From the NCBI GenBank assembly GCA_046349915.1, contig JAXMBL010000007.1:124001-188000 (forward strand): a DNA stretch of 64,000 nucleotides, in the 5' to 3' direction. Shown piece after piece: positions 37,415 to 46,356 of this stretch. The stretch comes from CAIXSC01 sp046349915. GTDB taxonomy: Bacteria; Planctomycetota; Planctomycetia; Pirellulales; Pirellulaceae. Below the pieces are notes generated by a model. The model ran no database searches. It saw nothing but the letters and a program-made list of their open reading frames with translations, and had not been told where the DNA came from. Position 1 is the first letter of the stretch. Each line of letters opens with the position of its first letter. Made by a program: the position numbers and the translations under genes.

Positions 37415-39766
37415 TTAAGATGAGGAGGGCGATGCCAGGGGCGTCGACGGCGGACGACGCAACGACTCAAGGGCCGGGAAGCCATTGAGTGTGAGCAGCC
37501 AAAGCAACGGCGCGAGCACGAACTCGGGCATCAAGGGCCCGGGCCCCGGCGGTCGTTTCGTTCCGGCCGCGGATAGAGGAAAGAACTTGTAATCAGCGCC
37601 CAGTTTTCTGATGGTCGCTTCCAGACGATCGGGCCACAACTCTTGCAAGTATGCCTTTACGGCCGCCGATCGAACGTCAATGTCTTCCCACGACAGCGAT
37701 TTGGGATCTTGCGTGGAGAGGAATCTTCCATACTCCTTTTGCAGTCGATCACGCGCGTCTCCCGGAATGATCTTTTGGATCATGTCCATTTTGGTGACGC
37801 AGACGGCGACTGGCATGCGCGCCGCGGCCGACCCGGCATCCGCCAGCACTTTATCAATGGCTCTCACTTGACGTTCGATTTCATCCTCTGACTTGGTGGG
37901 ATCGAGAAATAACAGCAGTCCATCGGCCTTCATCTGGCGGCGTCGCAACGGGTCCGACATGGTGAACGACTGCGTAACTTCTCCCCCGTAGTCGAAGACG
38001 TGCATCAGCAGTTCGCTGGCCGCGCACAGGTTACGGTAAAAGTGAATCACCAGAGGCGATGGAGCTTCCGTCGTGGCCATCACTGCCGCCAACCCCTGGG
38101 AGTCATTCATGACCATATGGATTAGTTCTTGAATCTCCGCACGAGCCGTACATTCGGTTTCCGAGAAGTTCAGCGAATTCGCATCATAAGCCGACCTGCC
38201 AAACATGGAGTTGTACATGCCCAGCAACCAGATGGTCTTGCCAGTGCTCGGCAGGCCGACGGTTGGGAAATGCAGCTTGCGTAGCGACAACTCGCGACGC
38301 TTCATGCGAAACCCGCACTTGCCTTTCTTCGAGAATCCGTCCGCCTGGCACTCATACACATATTCGTCCCCTTCTTTCAGCGGACGCAATTGACGAGCCG
38401 TATAGCAGCGAGGGCAGACGCCAAACAAACGCGGCGCCAACCGAGCGCGAAAGCGGACGATCGCCAGGAAGACAAAGCAGCACCAATGTGCCGCGACCAC
38501 CATGCTCGCATAAGGAACCCAGTAACTTCTCATTGCCAAGCCCGATTGCAGGCCGGCCAAGCGAACATGCTCGCTAGAGTCTCGCTGAATGTAATTTTCG
38601 ACTTGTACCAGCGTGTTGGTATGGATCGCGGCCTCGCGAGCCGCGGCGCGCAAACGCGTCCAAGTCGTCAGCCATTCTTGGGCTTCGGGCAATTGTTTCA
38701 CGACCGTCCGCCGCCATATCTGCCATTGCTCCTCATACGCTTGCTGGGCGATATCGAGTCTTTGGCGAGCTCGCAGCGAGTTTTGCCGTAACTCTTGCAG
38801 TTGACTGGTCGTCAACGGAATGTCGGGGAGCTCGCCAAGGACGGGCGCCGCGGTTGACGAGTTGCGTACGAATCGCCATTCGACGAAGAGCATCAGGCTT
38901 AGTGAGCAAGCGATGCCCAAGATCAATGGAGCGTATACCCAGAGCATCTCGCGCCTAGCGTAGTGTCGACGCAACCAGGGGAGGCGAGCGAAACAGACCG
39001 TGATCCAGAACAAGCCCAGTAAAAGCGTCGGCATGAACCAACGGCTGAGCGTGCCCCAAATCCCCTGATCCCATTGCCGGGCGGACGCCATGGCCGCGGC
39101 TTCGTTCAAGAGCGCCGTGCGCTGTTGAGCCAATGCGGAACGCACTTTTCCCCACTGTTCAATTGTTGCATCGAGCGGATGGCGGTTTTCGGGCAAGGCC
39201 TCGATGCCCTGAGCCGGTAGATTCGAAGGCGGCGGCGCGTCAAGTTTCGCCTCTTGCCAGATCGGCAACAGTCGTTGCGTGGCCACATTCAACCAACCAA
39301 GCAACTGTAAACGAGTCGCGAGACTGACTTGCGGCAATTCCTGGAGCAGGGCGGCCGCCCGCGGGCCTTGGCCGTTCTGCAATTTCAAGCGGTCGGCTTC
39401 CGCGGCATACCAGGCTTCCGCAAATCCGTACTGGTCGCTCGCGACTTGCAGTTCGATCTCCTCGCGAACATCCGCTGCGATATCCATGGCGGCTCGCGTC
39501 GATGAGGTGGCGGCGCTCGGTGCGGCATCGGCGCTAGACGCTGCATCAGCGCTCGGCGAACCGGCGATGGCGCTTGCCGCCGCAGCAGGTTTGCCCGCGG
39601 ACAGAGTCTCCTCTCCCGACTCTTGGCACCAGAGTTGGGGACACTGGAGGACGAGCAGTGACAACAGAATACTCCAGAAAGTCGCCTGTTGTCGCGGCAG
39701 CGACGAAAAAAGAGGGCGATGGTTTCGTCGGAGAGCGGAGAAGAAACGCGGAGCCATGTGGTTCAT
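37415..39766 (-). CDS. Membrane-anchored GTPase with zinc ribbon (double-GTPase-like)
   Basis: About 783 residues. An N-terminal signal/TM segment (WSILLSLLVLQCPQLW) is followed by a helical extracytoplasmic region. Two further TM helices (MPTLLLGLFWITVCFARLPW and WVYAPLILGIACSLSLMLFV), a second helical loop and another TM (VPYASMVVAAHWCCFVFLAIV) come next. A zinc ribbon starts at about 446 (CPRC, then C and C in YECQADGFSKKGKC). The GTPase domain has Walker A GLPSTGKT at about 505-512, a G3-like HVFDYGGEV and a G4-like VTKMD at about 656-660. The layout matches predicted GTPases of GTPase-associated systems. The start is uncertain (TTG 39790, ATG 39766 or 39757); no good ribosome binding site is visible. 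It is probably the motor or switch of the operon. Confidence 0.78.
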   Translation of the reverse strand: MNHMAPRFFSALRRNHRPLFSSLPRQQATFWSILLSLLVLQCPQLWCQESGEETLSAGKPAAAASAIAGSPSADAASSADAAPSAATSSTRAAMDIAADVREEIELQVASDQYGFAEAWYAAEADRLKLQNGQGPRAAALLQELPQVSLATRLQLLGWLNVATQRLLPIWQEAKLDAPPPSNLPAQGIEALPENRHPLDATIEQWGKVRSALAQQRTALLNEAAAMASARQWDQGIWGTLSRWFMPTLLLGLFWITVCFARLPWLRRHYARREMLWVYAPLILGIACSLSLMLFVEWRFVRNSSTAAPVLGELPDIPLTTSQLQELRQNSLRARQRLDIAQQAYEEQWQIWRRTVVKQLPEAQEWLTTWTRLRAAAREAAIHTNTLVQVENYIQRDSSEHVRLAGLQSGLAMRSYWVPYASMVVAAHWCCFVFLAIVRFRARLAPRLFGVCPRCYTARQLRPLKEGDEYVYECQADGFSKKGKCGFRMKRRELSLRKLHFPTVGLPSTGKTIWLLGMYNSMFGRSAYDANSLNFSETECTARAEIQELIHMVMNDSQGLAAVMATTEAPSPLVIHFYRNLCAASELLMHVFDYGGEVTQSFTMSDPLRRRQMKADGLLLFLDPTKSEDEIERQVRAIDKVLADAGSAAARMPVAVCVTKMDMIQKIIPGDARDRLQKEYGRFLSTQDPKSLSWEDIDVRSAAVKAYLQELWPDRLEATIRKLGADYKFFPLSAAGTKRPPGPGPLMPEFVLAPLLWLLTLNGFPALESLRRPPSTPLASPSSS

Positions 39767-39795
39767 GAGAAGGCGAGTCAAAGGGGCCAATGCGA

Positions 39796-40803
39796 CTAAT
39801 GAGCGCCGACCATGGCACGATCAAAAATCCTGTCGCCTGTCCTGACGACCCAACCAAATACCTCCGTGACATCCCGTCCCGGACGTCCCTGTGACTGGTG
39901 CCGTTCAATATCGAAGCGGCAGGGGAGCGAAACCAATTCTACTCGAGTAGGAACTCCGCAGCTTTGGCACTCTCGGTTTACCCACGTTACAACCGCCTCT
40001 TCTAAATTTGAAGTCTGTTCCTGCTTGGGATGCCACCGATAAAAGGCTTCTCCCAAGGGACGCAACAGACGAGGTTTATCCGCGGCGGAGGCGTTTTGAA
40101 ACAGCAGCAGATAACCGACAAGAGCGCCGGCGGCAGGCTCGCTTCGCGAAACGGCCTCCAGCAATTGCGAAAACTCGGCGGCCAAAACTGGTTGCCGCGA
40201 GAACTCCGGCCCCAGCAACCCTGTCACATTCGGCGCCGTGCCGCTGTTGGCGATGTCTCGCGGAGAAAACGGCGGCGGACTGCTGGAACTGGCAACGACG
40301 GGCGACGGCGCGTTGGTCATGCCTGTTGGCGTAAGCTCCGCTTGATCGCCAGCGGAGTTTTCCGCTAGTTTCGTCAAACGCGTGGTCACTTCGGAACGCA
40401 GCGCCCCAAGTTCCTCGCGGAGCTGTTGTGCGCGGTTTGCTTCGTCGCGCACCCAGGTTTGCCAAGCCTCGCCTAATTGGTGCAGCTGCCGTCGACATTG
40501 AACGATTTCCGTCTCCAACGTTTCCCAGCGAGCGGCTGTGGGGGACGAAGCGGGAGGCAGCGGCACGGTTGTCGTGGGATCGGTCGCTTCCGAAGGAGCC
40601 ACCGAGGGCGGAACAGCAAGGCTGTCGCCATTCCGCGCGGCCGCGATCTGCTCGCTGCGAACGACTCCTCGCACAAAGCCGCGGAAGCCCTGTAAGGCGT
40701 CAATTAGTAGTTCTTCGAGCGTCGATTGAGAGTCGGGCAAGGATGCCGCGGGCGCCGCCGCCGCGGGCGTCGAATTGGCGGAGGAGATGGGGAGGGTGGT
40801 CAT
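39796..40803 (-). CDS. Coiled-coil protein between SrfB-like and GTPase genes
   Basis: A 335-residue, probably cytoplasmic protein of unknown function. An Ala/Pro/Ser-rich N-terminus holds a short amphipathic segment (TLEELLIDALQGFRGFVRGVV). A coiled coil (about 95-150, LETEIVQCRRQLHQLGEAWQTW and AQQLREELGALRSEVTTRLTKL) follows, then a Pro-rich linker and a C-terminal domain with ECQSCGVPTRVELVSLPCRF, whose three Cys may bind metal. Its ATG overlaps the SrfB-like stop by four bases, so it is translationally coupled to that gene. In srfABC operons SrfA also adjoins SrfB, but I cannot recognise SrfA sequence here. Confidence 0.72.
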   Translation of the reverse strand: MTTLPISSANSTPAAAAPAASLPDSQSTLEELLIDALQGFRGFVRGVVRSEQIAAARNGDSLAVPPSVAPSEATDPTTTVPLPPASSPTAARWETLETEIVQCRRQLHQLGEAWQTWVRDEANRAQQLREELGALRSEVTTRLTKLAENSAGDQAELTPTGMTNAPSPVVASSSSPPPFSPRDIANSGTAPNVTGLLGPEFSRQPVLAAEFSQLLEAVSRSEPAAGALVGYLLLFQNASAADKPRLLRPLGEAFYRWHPKQEQTSNLEEAVVTWVNRECQSCGVPTRVELVSLPCRFDIERHQSQGRPGRDVTEVFGWVVRTGDRIFDRAMVGAH

Positions 40804-43604
40804 GTCCGACTCCTCTGGCGTCGAGGTTCCACGAAGCGAATGTCGTCGAGCGCGCCGGTGTCGAGAAAGAACGTCTCGCGGCCGAGTGTACGAGTCTTGA
40901 GAAAGATGTTCTCGTCCAACACGGCGGGGTGTTCTTCTCCGGCGACATAGCCAGTGGCGGATTTGAGCACGAGGATCTCTTCCGTCGGCTCTTCGGGATT
41001 GGGCTTTCGTTCGATTTCGATGTCAACCTTGACGGGCGCATCAAGTCGCGCGCCTGGGGGAGGAACCGCTTGGAGCAGATAGACGGGCGCCGCTTCCGCG
41101 TCGTCCTCGGGATAGAGTTTGCGCCCCACCACCACATGTTTGTAATCCATCGTCACTCGCACCGTCTTGCGTGCATCGTCCGCGCGAAACCAAACGTCGC
41201 GGGAATGGATCACCGGTTGATCGGGGGCCAACATGCCCCAGTAGTAGCGCCGCGCTTTTCCGATGCGTCGCGGCTTCTCGGCGAACTTGATCTGGTTCAA
41301 CAGCATGCTCTTGCTGGCCATTTCGAGCGCTGCTCCCACGACGACAGCGCTCTTGGGATCCGTGATCACTCCAGGTTCACTCGGGTCCTGATACGGATAC
41401 CAACCGCCAGCGTAGTGTTTGTGCATGGGAATGATGCGCGAGCTGCTGAGCGGCAAGAACATGCGCACCATGTTCTGGATGGCCGCCAGCTTTGTGGGTT
41501 GGCCGGCGAGCAGCACGACGTCCGCCTTGTATTCCGTGATCCGTTTGCAGAAATCTCGCAACAACTTGCCGAAGCACTCCCAGATCAAAGGTTCGAATTC
41601 CTCGGGGCGATACTTCAGATTCATTTCGGCGGAAAGGTTGTATAACTGACCATCCGGCGCTCGCGCGTTCAGATGCTCGGTCAACGAATGGAGCGCTAGT
41701 TCATCGACCAGTTGACTCCCGTCGGAGAAGAAGTGACTGATCACTCGTTGGGAATCGCCGATCACGGCGTTTTCGAGGTATTCTTGCGCCAGCGGCACGA
41801 ACACTCGATTGATCCATTGCGAGCGTACCAACCGGTATTCGCGATTATTCGGCGTCTCCTCGCCAAACCAGTAGACGGCATCGTGTTTCGAGAGCCCTAC
41901 TACTCGCGTGAATTCAGGAACGATCAAGCGTTCCAGCAGCAGTTTGATCAAGAAGTCTCCTGCTCGGGAGACCCCATCGCGATGCAAGGTTTCGAATTCG
42001 ATCGTCCGCGCGACGCGTCCGTCTCCCCATTTATAAGTGTAGTTGGCGATCATCAGATCGGTCGTGCCGCCGCCGATGTCGATACAGGCGATACGCCAAC
42101 TGTTGGTGCTTTGGTGACGGACCGGGCGGGGCTCGACTTCGTCGTCTTCGTACGTGTCACTTGCCGACAACTCGCCTGCCGCGTCATCGCGAGCCAGCGG
42201 GTTGTCCATGGAATGCCCGTCGTGCGCAGACGTCTCGGCGGGCGAAGACTCCTCGGGCGGCAGAGGGTCGGCCGCGTGGTCGCATGACATGATCTGGCAC
42301 AAGCGATGCGGATCGAGTCCCACCATTTGCAGTTCGCCCCAGACATAGGAGAGCTGGGCGGCGGTCGCTTCGTCGACGGTCAAATGCACCTCGGGTTCAG
42401 GGCCTTGATGTTGGCCGAGCGTCCAAGCGAAAATACGAGCCGCCTTGCGGGCTTGTTTCTCGAATCTTTGCCGTTCCTCGTAAACCATGCCGCTGGGATA
42501 GGACAGTGTGAGCGTCGCGATACGGCGGGGTAGATTGCGTTCGCCGGTTTTCGTGCGATAAGGAATCGAATTCACATGGGAGTAGACTTGTGCGAGCAAC
42601 TCGTACAACGCTACGACCATCAAGGACCGGGGAACATGCGTGGCGAGCGCCTGGACCGGTTCACGCTCGAACGCCGCCTTGTCGCTGACCTCCAGAATTC
42701 GATCGCTATCGTCCGCATTGAGAAACGACAGTAATCGTCCGGAAAGTTGACCGTAGTAAAGGCGTTCTGGGCGATTGTCATAAGGCATCGCCTTTTGCCA
42801 GACGCGATTGTCCAGCCACTCCCGGTCATCCGCCCAGAGGAAACGCTTCGGGGAACTGACCGACAACAACACATCGGCTTGAATGAAGCGTAGGATGTCA
42901 TCCGCTTCGCGTCCCATGCGCGCCATGGACCAATCTTCAAACAGGTTGGGAGTAACTGGGCGTCCGACCTCCCTGATCACGGTGCGCCAACCCTCCTTCA
43001 CCGAGACCTTTTCGACCACGATGTTGCTTTGCGGCGGACGGTAAGGGGACTCCGACCATGTCGTCCTGGAACTGAACCAGCGAGTGGTCGGTTCCGATTG
43101 ATATTCGCCTTCGCGCCAGTGCCGCAGCGAGAAGCGATTGCACAGTTCAAAGGGCAGCATGTTCAATCGCTGATAGACTCGATCGTGCGACTCGACCAGC
43201 AGCGCGCCCGTGCGGCTGTTGCCAAAATCGACGACCAGATGGACATCGCGAGGGGCTGAACCGGCCGCGGCCATTAACTTCAAACTGAATGAGGGAAAAT
43301 TGGGGATGAAGTCGCCGGTTTCGTTCACCAGCCCGTCGACAACCTTCAACTCGGCCGCCGAGGCCGCGGTTTCTCGCACATACCCCTCGCGGAGATCCCC
43401 GGTCGTGGTATCAACGGCCAAAAAACACTGATTGTCCAACACTTGCCACTGACACCAAGGCAGTGGCGTCAGTTGGCCGTTCTCCTTGCGAAAGGCATAT
43501 TGCCAACCGCAATTGGCCAGCGGCGTCTTCACGAGCCCGCGCGGCAGGCGAGCCACAATCTGGATCCCCGTATTGGGAAACAACTCGAAGACATCATCCG
43601 ACAT
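40800..43604 (-). CDS. SrfB-like Hsp70/actin-fold (ASKHA) protein
   Basis: A 934-residue protein resembling virulence factor SrfB of the Salmonella srfABC operon, including its length. Nucleotide-binding signatures of the Hsp70/actin fold are present: phosphate-1 LVVDFGNSRTGALLVE at about 123-138, phosphate-2 CIDIGGGTTDLMIANY at about 507, and an adenosine-type motif VVLLAGQPTKLAAIQNMV near 705. An acidic insert of about 50 residues precedes the second phosphate loop. An ATP-dependent conformational switch is inferred; the biochemical role of SrfB is not established. It starts 81 bases after the SrfC-like gene and overlaps the next gene by four bases. No signal peptide is present. Confidence 0.82.
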   Translation of the reverse strand: MSDDVFELFPNTGIQIVARLPRGLVKTPLANCGWQYAFRKENGQLTPLPWCQWQVLDNQCFLAVDTTTGDLREGYVRETAASAAELKVVDGLVNETGDFIPNFPSFSLKLMAAAGSAPRDVHLVVDFGNSRTGALLVESHDRVYQRLNMLPFELCNRFSLRHWREGEYQSEPTTRWFSSRTTWSESPYRPPQSNIVVEKVSVKEGWRTVIREVGRPVTPNLFEDWSMARMGREADDILRFIQADVLLSVSSPKRFLWADDREWLDNRVWQKAMPYDNRPERLYYGQLSGRLLSFLNADDSDRILEVSDKAAFEREPVQALATHVPRSLMVVALYELLAQVYSHVNSIPYRTKTGERNLPRRIATLTLSYPSGMVYEERQRFEKQARKAARIFAWTLGQHQGPEPEVHLTVDEATAAQLSYVWGELQMVGLDPHRLCQIMSCDHAADPLPPEESSPAETSAHDGHSMDNPLARDDAAGELSASDTYEDDEVEPRPVRHQSTNSWRIACIDIGGGTTDLMIANYTYKWGDGRVARTIEFETLHRDGVSRAGDFLIKLLLERLIVPEFTRVVGLSKHDAVYWFGEETPNNREYRLVRSQWINRVFVPLAQEYLENAVIGDSQRVISHFFSDGSQLVDELALHSLTEHLNARAPDGQLYNLSAEMNLKYRPEEFEPLIWECFGKLLRDFCKRITEYKADVVLLAGQPTKLAAIQNMVRMFLPLSSSRIIPMHKHYAGGWYPYQDPSEPGVITDPKSAVVVGAALEMASKSMLLNQIKFAEKPRRIGKARRYYWGMLAPDQPVIHSRDVWFRADDARKTVRVTMDYKHVVVGRKLYPEDDAEAAPVYLLQAVPPPGARLDAPVKVDIEIERKPNPEEPTEEILVLKSATGYVAGEEHPAVLDENIFLKTRTLGRETFFLDTGALDDIRFVEPRRQRSRT

Positions 43605-43685
43605 AGGTCACGATTTCCACAGGTTCAGGCGAATCAGGGGCAAACGAATCTCGGTTAATGACCGCTGATCCGTCGGGAACACAAG

Positions 43686-46274
43686 TCACGTTATTTGCTG
43701 CTTTACCAGCGGCGCCAGTTCGTCATTGCCAGGCGGTAGTTCATCGTCGCGCCCTCCGCCGCCCAACGCGGCGGGCAAACGGCGTTGCCAACGCTGGATG
43801 AAATCGGCCGCCCCGCCCGTCGCTGACGCCAACTCTCGATCTGCAACCTCCAACTCGCTGCGATTCGGGCCTGGGTTGAGCAGAAAGTCATTGAGGAGCA
43901 TGCGAGTGAAACGCCGGCGAGCGTTTTGTTGGAGCACATTGCGGTCGGCGCCGAGTTGAAGGTTGACGATCGGCAACAGCACCTCCAGCAAGCACTCCTG
44001 GAGCGACGGCGAAGCAAGGTAGTCCTTCAGGTAGGCGACCAAGTGACCGAAATCGGCGGCGGTGAACTGCCCTGGAGCATAGCGGCCTTCGTGATGTTTG
44101 GGATACATCCGCGCTTGGGCCGCCAAATGCTCGGACCAACGTTTCGGCGCCGACTCCAAGGACCATTGATTCAGTACATCGCGCAAACTTGCCAGTACTC
44201 GTTCCTCCAGATCGGCGTCCTGCACGATGTCGTGCGGGCTCGTGGGATCGGCTAAGTCCGCCAAGACCGTTACCTCGCCGTCGCGCAGGCTGAGCGAGTC
44301 GATGATGGCATGCACGCGGAACATCGCTTCGGGGGAATCGAGCCACCGCAGCACCTTGTCGGCCAACTCGCGTCGCTCCTTGCGTTTCGCTCCAATGTCC
44401 TTCGGGACATACCAACTTTCCGCCAATTGCCGGAGCCGCAATTGCGACTGGCGAATCTCTTGCTGAAGCTGATCCTGCTTGGCGTCCGAGTCGGTCACTT
44501 CGAGAAAATGTTCGCTGATCAGCGAGAGACCGCCGTCGTGATCTAGTTTCGCCCGAGCCACTTTGGTCTCGGGGTCTTCCATGTATTGTTGGACCTTCGT
44601 CGACTGCAGAAACGCGGCGTACGCGCGTTCCCATTTCTCCGCGCCGTCCCGTCTGCGTCCCTCCGTGTCGGCATCCCAAGAGCCCGGATAGCGGACCAGA
44701 TAAGTGTTGCGAAAGGGAACGTCCTTTCCGCCAAACTCGTCCATGATCGGATTGATGGCGTTCGACAACGCCGAGAATCTGGCGTCGAACAGCGAGGGTT
44801 CGACAAAGTGGCTCAGATTGCGAAACGGCTGGTCGAATCCCGTCAAGCCGATGAACAACGAGGGACGCTTGCCGGCCGGAATCCGTTCATGCCAAAGTTC
44901 TTCATAGCGAGCTCTGCCCCAGCGGCCAATGTGGTTCTTGAGAGTTCCGCCGTCGCTGATATTGCCGCCGCGCACCAGCACCAAGAGCGTCTGAATTTGT
45001 TTGTCGCGCGAATAGCCTTCGAACAGATAAGCGACTTTGCCTCGCTTTACGATTTGCTGCAAGTCGTTCTCGCCCAGTGCTTCGCTGGCTTGCCGCTTGC
45101 CTCCGTCCGAGGTTTTTCCGGGCAAACAGCCTGGCAGGTCGAGCAGATCCATCCCTTGGAGCACTCGCCGCCAACTTTCAGTCAGCGTATCGGGAAGGAC
45201 CGGGACGATCATTTCGAGCATTGCGGCTTGAATGACGCCGAGTTCCACCGAGTCGCCCGTGGGCGACTTGCGCAGTTCCACCGACTTGTCGCCGATGCAT
45301 AAACGAAAATCACTCCAGCAGACTTCCCCAAAGTTGTCGGTCGAATAAGACGGATTACGTTGCGAGTCCAGCAAGAAGCGGACGGCTCGCCAATCTAAAT
45401 GGACATAACTGCAATCCACCGACTCGTCCCGCTTCCCTCCCTGAGTCTCCAGTACTCTGAGGAACTGCCAAACTCGATCGAAGAGCCCGGTCAATTTGTC
45501 CCAATTGTCCCAGAACAAATGCGCCGCCAAGCGGATGCAACCTTGCTCATTCAAGGGATAACGACTCAATAAGCCAAAAAACTGCTCGTCCTTGGCGTCG
45601 TAGAGTCGCGGCTTTTCTTCACGCAGATAGCTATAGGTGTCAAGCAGGTCGCTGCGCCACGCAGGATCGACCTGGACGGCGCCGAAGTCCTTCGCTAATT
45701 CGATAAAGCACTTCTCGATCGCCGATTCCGTCCACGTGACCGTCGGTTCCGCACACTCCATCTGGAAACCACGACCCAAGACGCTTAACCATTGAGCACG
45801 AGTCAAGGCGCGCACCATGACGGGCAAGCTGGAGGCGGCGCCGCTGGTCGGCATGCGGTCCTTGGTAGTCAGGCGAGTGACGAGAGCGGTGGCTTCGAAG
45901 TCGACCGTGCGCGGATTCAAATCCTCATGGAAACTCACCCGTTCCGGGCCATCGCCAACCACGATGCCGTCTCGACCCAACGTCGACTGCCCTGCTTGCT
46001 CGGCCGCCAACACGCGTCCCATCAGCAGGCTCTTGCCTACCTGGGACATTCCATACACTCCCGCCGCCACCGGGACGCGCGCGGAGGCAAGAATCGCCCG
46101 AGACTTGCGGCGCAACTTCAGCAATTCGAACTGGCCGTCGGCTGAAATCGGCTTCACGCCCTTGGTCCGCATTTTGGCAAAGCGGCCAACCCAGTCGCTC
46201 AACTGCTCCGCCTCTTTCGCGAGGCTAGCGGCTTCCAGGATTAGTTTCAGGTCGCGGGATTCAGGAAACGGCAT
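43686..46274 (-). CDS. SrfC-like P-loop protein
   Basis: An 862-residue protein resembling the putative virulence effector SrfC that accompanies SrfB. The P-loop is GMSQVGKS at about 75-82, inside GVYGMSQVGKSLLMGRVL. Later motifs include MDLLDLPGCLPG (about 390), a DxxG-type G3 element, and KRPSLFIGLTGFDQ, in place of a conventional NKxD strand. It looks like a dynamin- or GTPase-like motor domain with a long helical C-terminus and coiled coil (LQQEIRQSQLRLRQLAESW). It is probably cytoplasmic. It is the second gene of the unit, 82 bases after the Ig-repeat gene. GTP hydrolysis is inferred from the motifs, not known. Confidence 0.8.
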   Translation of the reverse strand: MPFPESRDLKLILEAASLAKEAEQLSDWVGRFAKMRTKGVKPISADGQFELLKLRRKSRAILASARVPVAAGVYGMSQVGKSLLMGRVLAAEQAGQSTLGRDGIVVGDGPERVSFHEDLNPRTVDFEATALVTRLTTKDRMPTSGAASSLPVMVRALTRAQWLSVLGRGFQMECAEPTVTWTESAIEKCFIELAKDFGAVQVDPAWRSDLLDTYSYLREEKPRLYDAKDEQFFGLLSRYPLNEQGCIRLAAHLFWDNWDKLTGLFDRVWQFLRVLETQGGKRDESVDCSYVHLDWRAVRFLLDSQRNPSYSTDNFGEVCWSDFRLCIGDKSVELRKSPTGDSVELGVIQAAMLEMIVPVLPDTLTESWRRVLQGMDLLDLPGCLPGKTSDGGKRQASEALGENDLQQIVKRGKVAYLFEGYSRDKQIQTLLVLVRGGNISDGGTLKNHIGRWGRARYEELWHERIPAGKRPSLFIGLTGFDQPFRNLSHFVEPSLFDARFSALSNAINPIMDEFGGKDVPFRNTYLVRYPGSWDADTEGRRRDGAEKWERAYAAFLQSTKVQQYMEDPETKVARAKLDHDGGLSLISEHFLEVTDSDAKQDQLQQEIRQSQLRLRQLAESWYVPKDIGAKRKERRELADKVLRWLDSPEAMFRVHAIIDSLSLRDGEVTVLADLADPTSPHDIVQDADLEERVLASLRDVLNQWSLESAPKRWSEHLAAQARMYPKHHEGRYAPGQFTAADFGHLVAYLKDYLASPSLQECLLEVLLPIVNLQLGADRNVLQQNARRRFTRMLLNDFLLNPGPNRSELEVADRELASATGGAADFIQRWQRRLPAALGGGGRDDELPPGNDELAPLVKQQIT

Positions 46275-46356
46275 ACAGTCGTCTAATTTCGCTTAGGAGG
46301 TGTATTTCAGAAAAACAAGCCAGGCCAGCGGGAAGCCAGCCGCTGCCGCGGTCGAT

